DNA of 64,000 bases, from the NCBI RefSeq assembly GCF_905220975.1, contig NZ_CAJNBK010000009.1, positions 62,001 through 126,000 on the forward strand, written 5' to 3'. Numbering within the stretch: position 1 is the stretch's first letter; every line of letters starts with the position of its first letter. The notes beneath the pieces were generated by a model, which did not search any database, was not told the DNA's origin, and worked only from the letters and a program-made list of their open reading frames with translations. The translations under genes and the position numbers were made by a program. The stretch is from Paraburkholderia haematera (GTDB taxonomy: Bacteria; Pseudomonadota; Gammaproteobacteria; Burkholderiales; Burkholderiaceae). Shown here piece by piece: positions 37,392 to 46,915 of the stretch.

Positions 37392-37835
37392 ATGTTGGCA
37401 TGGCACTACACCACGGGACGAAAATTTCAGCACATCAACTCAAGCGGGTTGCTAATCCCAGGCGGCATCGGGGTCGAGCCCACCGGGACCCCTGTGCTGT
37501 GGTTTTCGCGAAATCAGCATTGGGAGCAAACCGCTGGCGACGCGTGCCATGAGGCTGGGCAACCGCTGCGCCGCCTGACAATGCGTGAAACTTACGTGGC
37601 GAGCGGCGGACTCGTTCGGTATGGATGCGATGTTAAACGCCTCTACGCCGGCGAAGTGCTGCGGCAAAAAGCACAGATGACCCACGAGGTCTGGGCGGCC
37701 TTGTATGCCGCGGGAAAGCTGCAGCAGGCATATCCCGCCGCGTGGTGCGGTTCGGTAGACTCAATTCCGATTGACGGCCTGGTAGTGCACGTCTTGAGCG
37801 AATCCTTCAAATGGCAGCGCTTCGAGGCATGCTAG
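37392..37835 (+). CDS. Conserved-looking hypothetical protein
   Basis: Protein of 147 residues starting MLAWHYTTGRKFQHINSSG. The pattern WHYT near the start, then GIGVEPTGTPVLWFSRNQHW and GDAC, looks like a compact enzymatic or binding domain, but I do not recognise the family. GGAGC lies six bases before the ATG. Upstream, a 32-codon frame at 37357-37455 with AGGAG before its ATG overlaps the start in another frame and might be a leader. The gene follows ndvB by 78 bp on the same strand. Confidence 0.65.
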   Translation: MLAWHYTTGRKFQHINSSGLLIPGGIGVEPTGTPVLWFSRNQHWEQTAGDACHEAGQPLRRLTMRETYVASGGLVRYGCDVKRLYAGEVLRQKAQMTHEVWAALYAAGKLQQAYPAAWCGSVDSIPIDGLVVHVLSESFKWQRFEAC

Positions 37836-38342
37836 CGGATTGTCGGTCATTGAATGATTGAGATACGTTCCCAGCCGAAGCGCCCGTTCGCATACCGCGC
37901 AGGTCCACGATGGACGTTCATTAGATGAAAAGCCACCGGACGTTCCATCTGACTGAGAGGTCGTGGCCGACCGGGCAGAATCCCGTGCGGTCGTCCGGCA
38001 TCGTGTGTCTGATTGCTTTTTTCGTGCTCGTCGTGAGTGGTTTCTCGCAGTGACTGCGACAGATCCCCGGCTGGCTTCTGCGCCGACCTTGAAATCGGCT
38101 TTGTGCCCGGTACAGATAAGGGTACATCGATAGAACGTGTTTCATTGTTCTCCGAAACGAGACTCTGGGACGCAGGCATCGAAGTACACGGCGAGCACCG
38201 TCTTCTCGCCGGTGGGGGGCGCTGATTGCAGAGCTGACCGGCGGCGCCGCAATCGATGTGATTCCGGGTTCCCAACAGGCTCATGCCACGGTCCGAACGC
38301 GTAGGGTGAATTTCAACACCAGTCGCGAGTGCTGCCTGGGAT
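37836..38342. other. Gap without a supported gene
   Basis: A minus-strand frame of 145 codons spans most of it but has basic, low-complexity content and no ribosome binding site. Nothing else recognised. Confidence 0.45.
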
Positions 38343-38660
38343 TCAACGCTTCGGTCCCCTCATACCCTCGGTTTCCATCGCAGCATTCCGCTCTTCGCAG
38401 GCTTCAATGGGTTCCATGGTCTCGTCGATGGAAGCTGTCGCGCGTTCTGTGGCCGCCTTCGTTTCGTCGACGGTGGAACCGAGTCCTCCGTCGTCGTCGC
38501 TCGGGGGCTGCAGCATGTCTCGAAGCATGGCCTCCAACTCCGGCGTGTCCCACGGCGCGCCATGCTGCTCTTTCTTCTTTATGTAGTGCCTGACTTCTGC
38601 GTCCTGCTCCGGCGTCAGGGGAAGACCGCGAAATGTGCTTTGGGGGGTAGCGTCGGTCAT
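38343..38660 (-). CDS. Acidic hypothetical protein
   Basis: Protein of 105 residues starting MTDATPQSTFRGLPLTPEQD, followed by a helical segment EVRHYIKKKEQHGAPWDTPE and a second helix rich in Glu, Ala and Thr (VDETKAATERATASIDETME). No membrane segment or known domain. GGAG lies seven bases before the ATG, which is preferred to the longer frame. Confidence 0.6.
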   Translation of the reverse strand: MTDATPQSTFRGLPLTPEQDAEVRHYIKKKEQHGAPWDTPELEAMLRDMLQPPSDDDGGLGSTVDETKAATERATASIDETMEPIEACEERNAAMETEGMRGPKR

Positions 38661-38957
38661 GGTATTGCTCCGGAATTTATCCCATCTTGAGTGTAGCCCT
38701 GTTGTGGCCAACGAGCCTCACTATCGATCTGCGCATGGACTGATCCGTCCTTTCGCATCGGCTCGTCCAGCGAGCGGACGTTGCTATCGGCACAGATACG
38801 AGCCCGGGCGCTTTGCGCACCGATGCAAATGGCGACGGGTCATGAAGGATGGCAGGAACTATGACAAAACTGTCTGGACAGTTTTCCATCGAGCGCGTGC
38901 ACAAAAGCTGTACGCTGGTGATTCCCGACTGCGACCGGATCGGACCCCGATGAGCGC

Positions 38958-39347
38958 ATGGCATTCGACTTTCACAACCTCAGCCGCAGCTATGACGCAC
39001 TCGGGCACGGCGTAACGTTCTGGGGTTATGACAACGTCGTAAAGGGGGCCACGAATATCGCTGTCGGACAGACGGGAGGGCGGAAGATGCGACTGATCGA
39101 AGCGGATGAACGTCAGGCTTTCCTGGCGACCTTGCAGCGCAAGGGACTGGCAGAAGGTGAATTCGAACTGCTGGAAACGGATACGACTGACCCCAAGGGC
39201 GACGAGAACGTCGGCCTGCAGGGATATGTCACCGTAACCAGACTATCAACGCAAATTGCGAGGGAATACCCCATCGGCTTCGAAACCGGTTGGGTGCAGC
39301 ATTTCAGTCAGGATCTCGAAGCTGGCGTCTTCGATAAGCCGGAATGA
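38958..39347 (+). CDS. Hypothetical protein with a DUF1488-like N-terminus
   Basis: Protein of 129 residues. The first 26 residues (MAFDFHNLSRSYDALGHGVT then FWGYDN) closely match the opening of the DUF1488 protein at 27115-27363. Thereafter the sequence departs from the family and continues with GRKMRLIEADERQAFLATLQ and a C-terminal part of no known type. It may be a longer family variant or a fusion. The ribosome binding site is weak. Confidence 0.6.
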   Translation: MAFDFHNLSRSYDALGHGVTFWGYDNVVKGATNIAVGQTGGRKMRLIEADERQAFLATLQRKGLAEGEFELLETDTTDPKGDENVGLQGYVTVTRLSTQIAREYPIGFETGWVQHFSQDLEAGVFDKPE

Positions 39348-39736
39348 GATCCCGCTGTTGCGGCGAACTTTCCGGGCGGGGCAAGCAGGTATGCCGAAGT
39401 GGGAGCGGGATCAACGGCGGGGGGAGGAGTGATGTGGCCTTGTCGATCCGGAGCGATGCGGGCGTCGAGTTCGAGCGTCCAAAACTGTGGCCGATAGCTC
39501 CGATGGGCGGTGATTCCGCAAAGTCGACATTGGTGAGCGATTGGCAACCGTGTACGGCTGAGCCGTCCAAGCCGATTTCCCGAATGTCTGCTCAACGCCT
39601 GTGAGTGGACGACTGCGAGTTGGAGCGTTGAATGTCGCTTCAGGGTCGGGAGCACGAACGGCAGCTTTCACGATGCAATGGCCGCTCGCCAAGCCGACTT
39701 ATCTGCCACGCGCGCTCTGGCGGACCACGCAGGGAT
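39348..39736. other. Gap with a repeat copy
   Basis: Starts with the 75-bp repeat (39357-39431). The remainder has repeat-like character and no supported gene. Confidence 0.5.
39357..39431 (+). repeat. 75-bp repeat, copy B
   Basis: Matches 25311-25386 (opposite orientation) at about 66 of 75 positions. In frame it still encodes the ending GRGKQVCRSGSGINGGG seen in the small protein of copy A, but without that gene's first half, so it is a truncated duplicate. Confidence 0.75.
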
Positions 39737-40693
39737 CTACCGAAGATTCGTTTGAAAAAAAGTAAGCGCCATTTCGTCAAACTGCTCGTGAAAGGTTGTG
39801 CGATCGAAGCCGTTCGCATCGACGCAGAGCCCCGGCTCATTGCTCTTCATTGCCGCAGGACATGGAGCAAGAAAGGCAAAATGCGCCGCGTCGGAAACAA
39901 TGTGATATTCAGGCTTGCGAGGAAGGGTCCTGGCGAGTGCGTCAGCGTTGCGCGGCAGCACGCCGGCGCCACCGAACTGGGAAGCCCAAAGCTGAACTGG
40001 CGCTTGCACGTTCTTCAGGCTCTCCGCGGTTGGAAATGCATTGAACGGGTCCGCCAGCACAAAGGCTTTGATCCGCGCGTCATGAGTCAGGTGATCGGTG
40101 GATACCTCTCCACTTCGGACCTGTTTGCAAATCGGCGCTCTCGGGTCCGGGCACGTAATATCGGCGTGCGGGAAATCCGGGTTACCGCCGGCCAACACCA
40201 GGCCCGTGTAGCCGCCGCGCGAAAAGCCAAAAAAGCCTATGCGTTGCGGGTCGATTCTGGCTGCGTCGGGGGCGGCGCTCAACATGTAATCGATAAGACG
40301 CTTGATGTCGGTCGGTCGCTCGACGAACACAGACATATCGTCGGCGCGAGTCATGTCAGAGAACGTATCGCCTGGATGATTGATTGCAGCCACGACAAAG
40401 CCGGCGTCGGCAAGCGTCTCGGCAAGGTCTCGGTGGCCAAGGTACGATCCGCCATAACCGTGTGAAATGACAATGAGAGGAAGCTTTTCGCCAGCGGTCG
40501 GACAGTCGCGCCGCCCCTTCAGGACATATGGCCCGATCGGCACCTCCTGGGCAGGTTCTGAACACGGTGTCCACACTATCGCTTTTAACGCCGGACCGCC
40601 GGCATCAGCCAGAATCTGCGCGAACTTTATTCCCGCAGCGTTTGCAATTGACGCAGACAGGCACAACAGAACGGCCGATATGAACGTTTTCAT
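39737..40693 (-). CDS. Exported alpha/beta hydrolase (dienelactone hydrolase-like)
   Basis: Protein of 318 residues with signal peptide MKTFISAVLLCLSASIANA. The mature region has LPLIVISHGYGGSYLGHRDL as the oxyanion region, GFFGFSRGGYTGLVL with the nucleophile Ser, and DAAHFAFLAPC with the catalytic His; the acid is probably in the VLADPFNAF region. It is predicted to act in the periplasm on an ester or similar bond. ATG 40693 gives the clean signal peptide. Stands alone; specificity unknown. Confidence 0.82.
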   Translation of the reverse strand: MKTFISAVLLCLSASIANAAGIKFAQILADAGGPALKAIVWTPCSEPAQEVPIGPYVLKGRRDCPTAGEKLPLIVISHGYGGSYLGHRDLAETLADAGFVVAAINHPGDTFSDMTRADDMSVFVERPTDIKRLIDYMLSAAPDAARIDPQRIGFFGFSRGGYTGLVLAGGNPDFPHADITCPDPRAPICKQVRSGEVSTDHLTHDARIKAFVLADPFNAFPTAESLKNVQAPVQLWASQFGGAGVLPRNADALARTLPRKPEYHIVSDAAHFAFLAPCPAAMKSNEPGLCVDANGFDRTTFHEQFDEMALTFFQTNLR

Positions 40694-41104
40694 GTAGTTT
40701 TGAGAGACAGGTTGTTTGCCTTCAATACCCTGATTGGCCGCATCACTGCGAAACTGCTCACAGGCTGAATTCGACCACGTCCTGATTTTATGCTCTTGCG
40801 CGAAGGGCGGGATATTCGGATGATGCGGTCGCTCAGATGTCCGACTTCCCGCGCAGGCGAATGGCGTCTGATGGCCGGATCCTGCCTCATGCAACCGGCA
40901 TGCACAGTCTTAACCTCGCAAGGCCGCGATCCGCAGCACGCGACCCACTACCGCCGTTCGAGCCCTCGCCACTTCGACGGCAGCTTACTGGAGCCAGCGG
41001 TCATCTCAGTGCCATCGTGTCGACCGGTAGTCACTCGGCTGCCGTGGAGCGTTTCCAATTCATTGAGGTGGCGCTGGCACCAGTCCGTACCCGGACATGG
41101 CCGC
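40694..41104. other. Gap without a supported gene
   Basis: Lies between the hydrolase start and the end of the Pot-like operon, both on the minus strand. No convincing gene; presumably holds the hydrolase promoter. Confidence 0.45.
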
Positions 41105-41980
41105 TCACACATTCGTCGCGCCGTAGTCCTGTAGTCCAGTTATGGATTTTTGATGGTTTTGAGCCGCTATCTGTCGAGCAGATTCGCCTCGATTGCGCAC
41201 AGAGCGGTTCAGCACGAAGACTCCCAGTGTGACAACCGCGATGATGACCGCGGCCAGCGCGTTCATCTCAGGATTCATGCCCAATCGCACTCTAGAGAAA
41301 ACGACCAGAGGTAATGTGGTTGACCCGGGTCCAGAAAGGAACGCGCTCAGGATAAGGTCGTCGACCGATATCGTAAATGAGAGAAGCCATCCGGATCCGA
41401 CTGCCTGAGAAATAAGCGGAAGGGTGATGTAGAAGAAAACACGAAGCGGCCCGGCGCCAAGATCAAGCGCGGCTTCCTCGGTTGCCTTGTCCAGCTCCTT
41501 TACGCGGGACTGTACGACGATCGCGACGTAAGACACGCAAAGAACGGTATGGCCTATGGCCATCGTGAGCCAACCCCTTCCCCGCGGCCAGCCGAACACT
41601 TGCTCCATTGCAACGAAAAGCAGCAGCAACGAAATTCCGGTGATAACCTCGGGAATGACGAGCGGCGCGTTGATCATCAATGAGAACAGTGTTCGCCCCT
41701 GAAATCGATTGAACCGCGCGAGGATGAAACCCGCCCACGTCCCGACGAACGTGGAAGCGCACGCAGTCAGAAGCGCGATTTTTAGCGAAAGCGTGGCGGC
41801 ATTGATCAACTCGTCGTCACTCGCCAGCGCGGTGTACCACCGAAACGAAAAATGCGACCACACGCTGACGAGCCTTGAGTCATTGAATGAGTAAAAAACG
41901 ACGCTTGCTATGGGTAGATACAGGAACAGGAATCCCAAGGCGAGAACTGCGGTACTGGCTTTGTCCGTTGCGTTTCTCAT
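41105..41980 (-). CDS. PotI-like ABC transporter permease
   Basis: Inner-membrane permease of 291 residues with about six membrane segments. It carries the binding-protein-dependent permease loop EEAALDLGAGPLRVFFYITL followed by PLI, as in PotI of putrescine transport. ATG 41980 lies one base after the upstream stop (TGAGATG), showing tight coupling. It is the last gene of the PucR-DUF917-hydantoinase-importer operon. The real substrate may be a cationic or cyclic nitrogen compound rather than a polyamine. Confidence 0.88.
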   Translation of the reverse strand: MRNATDKASTAVLALGFLFLYLPIASVVFYSFNDSRLVSVWSHFSFRWYTALASDDELINAATLSLKIALLTACASTFVGTWAGFILARFNRFQGRTLFSLMINAPLVIPEVITGISLLLLFVAMEQVFGWPRGRGWLTMAIGHTVLCVSYVAIVVQSRVKELDKATEEAALDLGAGPLRVFFYITLPLISQAVGSGWLLSFTISVDDLILSAFLSGPGSTTLPLVVFSRVRLGMNPEMNALAAVIIAVVTLGVFVLNRSVRNRGESARQIAAQNHQKSITGLQDYGATNV

Positions 41981-41981
41981 C

Positions 41982-42938
41982 TCACACACCTTGCTCTCGA
42001 TTTTGATAGTGTTGAAATGCAGCGATCGGGCCCAATAGCAAGCCAACCATCGCCACGGTGACTGCAGATGCCATCGGCCAGTCAGTATTGTTAAAGAACT
42101 CGTCCCACATAAGCCGCCCAATCATTAGCGTGCTGGAACCGCCCAACAGTTCAGGGATCACGTATTCGCCGACCGAAGGGATAAAGACAAGCAAGCTACC
42201 TGCGATGATGCCGTTTCGGGACAGCGGTACCGTCACACGAAAGAATGCCTCAACAGGTCCCGCTCCGAGGTCGTAAGCCGCCTCTAGCAGATTCAGATCC
42301 ATCTTCGCAAGATGCGCGCAGAGCGGCATGACCATGAAGGGCAGGTAGGAGTAGACCATCCCGATATAAACACCGATATCGGTATGGTAGAGGCGTATCG
42401 GGGAAGCTATCAATCCAATTGCCATCAGCGCGCGATTGAGCAACCCATCGTCCTTGAGAATCCCAATCCATGCATAAACGCGAATCAAAAACGACGTCCA
42501 GAACGGAAGCATCACGCCGAGCATCAGAAGATTTCGCCTTTTCGGCGCCGAACGGGATATGCAATAGGCGAACGGATACCCAATGACAAGACATAGGACC
42601 GTTGAGATTGCTGCTATCTTCAGGGAACTGATGTAGGTCGAAATATAGAGGTGGTCCGCCAGAATGGAGCCGTAGTGTTGCAGATTGATAGCAATACGGA
42701 CTACGGAATCCGCGACTGAGAGGACTTCAGAATAGGGTGGACTCCGAAGGGCCATTTCGGAGAAACTGATCTTTAGTACGAGAAAAAATGGAATCGCAAG
42801 AAAGAGTGCTAGCCACGTAGAGGGGACGGCGATAGCGACTGTGCGACCACGGGGGGACGCTGCCCTGAAACACGTCAAAGCGACGCGTAAAGCGGCCAGC
42901 AGATCAAGGGCGATGGATCGGGTCTTTGAGGTTGTCAT
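41982..42938 (-). CDS. PotH-like ABC transporter permease
   Basis: Inner-membrane permease of 318 residues, partner of the PotI-like protein. The family loop EAAYDLGAGPVEAFFRVTVP is present, and FWTSFLIRVYAWIGIL is the conserved PotH/PotB stretch. Its ATG overlaps the stop of the ATPase gene in ATGA. Together with the ATPase, PotI-like permease and binding protein it forms a full importer. Confidence 0.88.
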   Translation of the reverse strand: MTTSKTRSIALDLLAALRVALTCFRAASPRGRTVAIAVPSTWLALFLAIPFFLVLKISFSEMALRSPPYSEVLSVADSVVRIAINLQHYGSILADHLYISTYISSLKIAAISTVLCLVIGYPFAYCISRSAPKRRNLLMLGVMLPFWTSFLIRVYAWIGILKDDGLLNRALMAIGLIASPIRLYHTDIGVYIGMVYSYLPFMVMPLCAHLAKMDLNLLEAAYDLGAGPVEAFFRVTVPLSRNGIIAGSLLVFIPSVGEYVIPELLGGSSTLMIGRLMWDEFFNNTDWPMASAVTVAMVGLLLGPIAAFQHYQNREQGV

Positions 42939-44089
42939 GATGTCAGTACCACCGCATCCGATGCATTCCACGAGGCGAAGACATGATCCCCGCATTCAGG
43001 AGAGTTTTCGTCCGAGGCACTTGCCGCGGGAACGTTCGCCAACATGATCATTCCAGTCGGGAGTCGAAGGTGGTACACGGAATGGGCTCCCATGTAGGCA
43101 ACGTCGACCACGACAGCGCCGGACCAGTTAGCGCTTTGCGTTGGCTTGTGGAGCGAAACGTGAACACGCTCTGGTCGAACCGAAACGGCGACCGACATTC
43201 CTACGGGGCCAGTAATGCCATGGTTGATATACATGAGCAATTCGAGCTGTCCTGTCTGGATAAAAACGTGATCCGCCTCCTCCCGCACAGTGAAGCCCGT
43301 AAAGATATTGGTGGTGCCGACAAAGCCGGCGGTAAAGCGACAGTTCGGAAACTGATAAACCTCTCGGGGCGTTCCGACTTGAACGATGGCGCCGGCGCTC
43401 ATCACCGCGAGACGATCCGCCATGGTCATCGCCTCCTCCTGATCGTGCGTCACCATGATGCAGGTGACCCCAACTTTCTCGATGATGTTCGCGAGTTCCA
43501 GTTGCGTCTTCTGACGGATCTGCCTGTCTAGCGCCGACATGGGTTCATCCAGAAGGAGAAGCTTGGGCTGCTTTGCCAGAGATCGAGCGAGCGCGACGCG
43601 CTGCTGCTGCCCACCCGATAGCTGACTGGGCTTTCTACCGGAGAACGATGTCATCTGGACTAGCTCCAGCGTGGCCATCACGCGCTCCCTGCGCTCGACA
43701 CGGCTTAGATGCTCCCACTTCAAACCGAAAGCCACATTCTCAGCAACGGTCATGTGGGGAAAGAGAGCGTATGACTGGAACATCATGTTCACCGGCCTGC
43801 GGTACGGAGGCAGTGCAGTCACGTCCGTTCCGTCAACCCATATGCGCCCGGCGGTGGGCGTCTCGAAGCCGGCAAGCATCCGAAGCAGTGTGGATTTTCC
43901 GCATCCGGAACTACCCAACAGAGCAAACAACTCTCCTTTGCCCACGGACAAATCGACGTTCTGTACGGCAGTCGATTCACCAAATTTTTTCACGACGTTC
44001 TCAACGTGAACGAACTGGGAGTGACGTAGAGCAGGATGGGCGTCGCTGGTCCGCCGGTCGAGTGAAGGCGGTGCATCGGTAAGATTCAT
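42935..44089 (-). CDS. PotG-like ABC transporter ATP-binding protein
   Basis: Cytoplasmic ATPase of 384 residues. Walker A GSSGCGKST, signature LSGGQQQRVALARSL, Walker B LLLLDEPMSALD and the switch HDQEEAM are all intact. The C-terminal extension of about 130 residues is the TOBE-like regulatory domain found in PotG/PotA. ATG 44089 begins MNLTDAPPSLD; the upstream ribosome binding site is weak. The porin gene ends 93 bp upstream. Confidence 0.9.
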   Translation of the reverse strand: MNLTDAPPSLDRRTSDAHPALRHSQFVHVENVVKKFGESTAVQNVDLSVGKGELFALLGSSGCGKSTLLRMLAGFETPTAGRIWVDGTDVTALPPYRRPVNMMFQSYALFPHMTVAENVAFGLKWEHLSRVERRERVMATLELVQMTSFSGRKPSQLSGGQQQRVALARSLAKQPKLLLLDEPMSALDRQIRQKTQLELANIIEKVGVTCIMVTHDQEEAMTMADRLAVMSAGAIVQVGTPREVYQFPNCRFTAGFVGTTNIFTGFTVREEADHVFIQTGQLELLMYINHGITGPVGMSVAVSVRPERVHVSLHKPTQSANWSGAVVVDVAYMGAHSVYHLRLPTGMIMLANVPAASASDENSPECGDHVFASWNASDAVVLTS

Positions 44090-44182
44090 GATGTGGTTAG
44101 CTAAATGAAGGCAGATTCGGGGACAAGACCAGGTGTTGAAGACGTGCGTGTTGACGCGCATGGATCGCGCGTCACCCGTTGC

Positions 44183-45667
44183 TTAAAACGTGTAGACGAG
44201 GGTCGTGCCAATGACGTCGTTGCTCTTACGCCAGGTGCCGTCCGCTCGTTGGAATACATTGCGGTTGGACCAATCATGTCTGTACTCGACCTTGACTGTG
44301 TAATTCACGGCCGGGTAGAACAGGAGATCCAACGCAATATCCTGATGGGTTGCGCCTTTACAACTTTGCCCATTGTTGCTGGACGACGCGAGGCACGAGG
44401 GATCGATACCAAATCCATTGAGACCGTCTGTGCCGGGTGATGCGGATCCGCTCAGGGAGGACCCGCCCACATAGATGTTGCCGCCTCCACCGCCGTTTCT
44501 GGTGTCGTTCAGGTAGTCCCAACGCGCGGCGAGTCCCATCAAGCCAATGGTGGGCAGCCGCCATTTTTGGGTGTACAGGAGTGAGAATCCCCACCATGTC
44601 GCATCGCCACCGTTCCACGCGGCATGTTTCTGGTTGCCGAGGTCGAGCTCAGCGTTAAAGGTGGAATCGGCAATCGCATAAGACGCGTCGAAGTCCGTAA
44701 ACATGTAGGTTGAAAACGCCGAACTGCTCGTACAGTTGTATCCGAATCCTCCTGACGTGCAATCTCCGGCCGCGTTGCCGGCGTAAATCGCCTGACGGCC
44801 GATTGCGCCGGACCAACCCCAATCCCAGGCGCCTTTTGATCGGTCAATTCGCCAGTTGATCATCGGCGTCACGTTGGTGTGCAAACGCCCGCTCGAGTCC
44901 GATGCCACTGTTGCGTGAGTTTGATTCTGCTCGTTGCCCAGAATGACCTTCCACGTGTACTCGCCCTTTGAGCCGTTGTAGCCGATGCCGACAAAGTATC
45001 CGGGGATGCTGAAATCGTATAAGAGGTTGTGCGTCAGCGTCGGCACCAGGGTGGACTGCTGAGACTCATATCCAGCAAGGCTTGGCATCAACCCCGCTAC
45101 AAACTGATTGGCATCGTCGTGCGGGATGGTTATAAACGCCGTGTTGAAAATGTTATTGCCCTTCGCGCCGTCAAGCGTTGTGTTTCCCGCTCCACGGTTC
45201 GGCTGAATCTGGATTTCCGCCGACGGAGCGAGCGGTCCAACACCGAACGTCTTCTTGATATCAAGGTAGACATCTCCCATGTTACCGTTGTAGTAGGTGT
45301 AGGGGCTGTTGTGGTCGAGAAAGGAGAATCCGCCGCTACGGGCGTTCCGGTTGTAGAGATATACCGGATCGAGATAGCCCGTTATCGAAAGTCCGGCAAT
45401 GGGGCCTTCACTGGCCGCCGTGCTCAGGGTCTCGACTTGCAGGTCCTGCTTGGCCACCTGTTGCTTCAGCGAGGCGAACTCAGCAGGCGATACGGCTGGC
45501 TCCGAACTTTGAGGCCTTGACGATGCGGCACTGGCTGCCGATTTCTCGAGGTTTTCCACTTTTTGCTGGAGTACATGAAGTTCAGCTTTTAGTTCGTCAA
45601 CGCTCGCATCCGCATGCGAGATGCCGGGCAAACCCGCGATCAACAATGTCCCAATGATTTTCTTCAC
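44183..45667 (-). CDS. DUF3138 family porin
   Basis: Predicted outer-membrane protein of 494 residues. The signal peptide MKKIIGTLLIAGLPGISHAD is followed by a coiled coil (DELKAELHVLQQKVENLEKS) that probably spans the periplasm or trimerises. A long beta-barrel with GLSITGYLDPVYLYNRN follows and ends in the aromatic YTF, a typical barrel end. The start is GTG with AAGGAG upstream. Placed between the binding protein and the ABC genes, it likely lets the operon's substrate across the outer membrane. Confidence 0.85.
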   Translation of the reverse strand: MKKIIGTLLIAGLPGISHADASVDELKAELHVLQQKVENLEKSAASAASSRPQSSEPAVSPAEFASLKQQVAKQDLQVETLSTAASEGPIAGLSITGYLDPVYLYNRNARSGGFSFLDHNSPYTYYNGNMGDVYLDIKKTFGVGPLAPSAEIQIQPNRGAGNTTLDGAKGNNIFNTAFITIPHDDANQFVAGLMPSLAGYESQQSTLVPTLTHNLLYDFSIPGYFVGIGYNGSKGEYTWKVILGNEQNQTHATVASDSSGRLHTNVTPMINWRIDRSKGAWDWGWSGAIGRQAIYAGNAAGDCTSGGFGYNCTSSSAFSTYMFTDFDASYAIADSTFNAELDLGNQKHAAWNGGDATWWGFSLLYTQKWRLPTIGLMGLAARWDYLNDTRNGGGGGNIYVGGSSLSGSASPGTDGLNGFGIDPSCLASSSNNGQSCKGATHQDIALDLLFYPAVNYTVKVEYRHDWSNRNVFQRADGTWRKSNDVIGTTLVYTF

Positions 45668-45696
45668 TTTTCGTCTCCTTAATTTCTTTTTTTAGT

Positions 45697-45716
45697 AATC
45701 CGAAATTAATCGGATT
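45697..45716. repeat. Inverted repeat before the porin gene
   Basis: Arms AATCCGA and TCGGATT (7 bp, perfect) around a 6-base AT-only centre, in an AT-rich leader 30 bases upstream of the porin start. No T run follows on the minus strand, so it is not a plain terminator. Confidence 0.6.
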
Positions 45717-45745
45717 CTTTTATGTTGTTTGCCTGTGCCTCACCT

Positions 45746-45770
45746 ACCGATAGGGAGATGCCCTATCGGT
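45746..45770. repeat. Perfect 10-bp hairpin over the stop of the PotF-like gene
   Basis: ACCGATAGGG and CCCTATCGGT pair perfectly across a 5-base loop, and the second arm covers the stop codon of the binding-protein gene. There is no following T tract. It may stabilise or process the mRNA between the binding-protein and porin genes. Confidence 0.7.
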
Positions 45771-46881
45771 TTGCCTTAAGCTCCAGGAAATCTCGATTGA
45801 TCTGACGCATGAGGGAAATAGGCAACGGCTTTTCCATGACCACCCTCTTCATGTCCTTGGGCAGAGGAAAGATCGCGGTGTCGTTCGCGATCTCCGGGTT
45901 GATCAGCGGACGAGCGGCACTCACCGCAGTTGGGTACTTGAGCTCGTTGGTTTGTGCCGCCGCAACGTCCGGGCGGAGCATGAAATCGATGAATTTCGTT
46001 GCATTTTCCTTGTGGGTCGATTCCGCAGGGATAGCAAACATATCGAGCCAGAGAGGCGCGCCCTCTTTCGGAATGACAAAGGTCAATTCGAATTTTCGAC
46101 CTGCGGCCTTTGCCTGCAACTTGGCCGTTTGCGCGTCGCCCGAATAGGCTACCGCGGCGCAGATGTCGCCCCCGGCCAGATCGTCAATGTAACTGTTCGA
46201 ACTGAATTGGGTGACGAACGGTCGAATCGCTTTGAGCTTCTCGAGTGCAACCCGAAAATCTTTGGGGTCCGTTGAGTCGGGATTGAGCTTGGCACCGAAA
46301 AGGGCATCCTGGAAGGACTCCCCGCCGTTGTCCTGCAGCGAGAGGCCGCAAGATTTCAGCTTCGCTGCCCACTTGGGATCCAAAATCATGTCCCAGCTGT
46401 CCAACGGCGCATCGGCGCCTGCCCGCTTCTTTACCTCGGTGAGGTTATAGGCGATACCGGTAATCCCCCATATGTAGGGAATGCCATATTCCCCCTTCGG
46501 GTCGTTCGCCTTCGTCAACTCGACGATCTGCGGATCGAGATTCTTTAGATTGGAAAGCTTCGAAAGATCGATCTTCGCGAAGATCCCCGCGTCTTTCTCC
46601 TTGGCGAAGTAATTGTTACTTGGCACCACAATGTCGTAGTCCGAGCGGCCGGCGAGCAACTTGGTCATCAGCGTATCGTCCGAGTCGTAGACGTCGTAGG
46701 TGACCTTGATACCCGTTTCCTTTTCGAACTTCTCGATGGTGCCCGGTGCAATGTTTTGGGAGAAGTTGTAGACGTGGAGCGTTTTTCCGTCGTCGGCTCT
46801 TGCGAGCCCGCAGAACGCCACTACCGCAGACGCACATGCGATCGCAATTCTGATCGCTTTGAAATGAGGTTTGGGTGACAT
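45763..46881 (-). CDS. PotF-like periplasmic substrate-binding protein
   Basis: Periplasmic binding protein of 372 residues in the spermidine/putrescine family. The signal peptide ends near FCGLARADD, and the mature protein starts KTLHVYNFSQNIAPGTIEKF. Family stretches include DYDIVVPSNNYFAK, YGIPYIWGITGIAYN and SWDMILDP. Several binding-pocket positions resemble PotF (YNFSQNIAP in place of YNWSDYIAP), so the ligand could be a related cation or another nitrogen compound. ATG 46881 is chosen for its clean signal peptide; the ribosome binding site is weak. Confidence 0.9.
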   Translation of the reverse strand: MSPKPHFKAIRIAIACASAVVAFCGLARADDGKTLHVYNFSQNIAPGTIEKFEKETGIKVTYDVYDSDDTLMTKLLAGRSDYDIVVPSNNYFAKEKDAGIFAKIDLSKLSNLKNLDPQIVELTKANDPKGEYGIPYIWGITGIAYNLTEVKKRAGADAPLDSWDMILDPKWAAKLKSCGLSLQDNGGESFQDALFGAKLNPDSTDPKDFRVALEKLKAIRPFVTQFSSNSYIDDLAGGDICAAVAYSGDAQTAKLQAKAAGRKFELTFVIPKEGAPLWLDMFAIPAESTHKENATKFIDFMLRPDVAAAQTNELKYPTAVSAARPLINPEIANDTAIFPLPKDMKRVVMEKPLPISLMRQINRDFLELKANR

Positions 46882-46915
46882 GGTGGTTGATACGCCTATG
46901 AATGTTGGAAATATC

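Noticed and set aside
37847..38284. Minus-strand frame of 145 codons
   Set aside because: No ribosome binding site and implausible composition.
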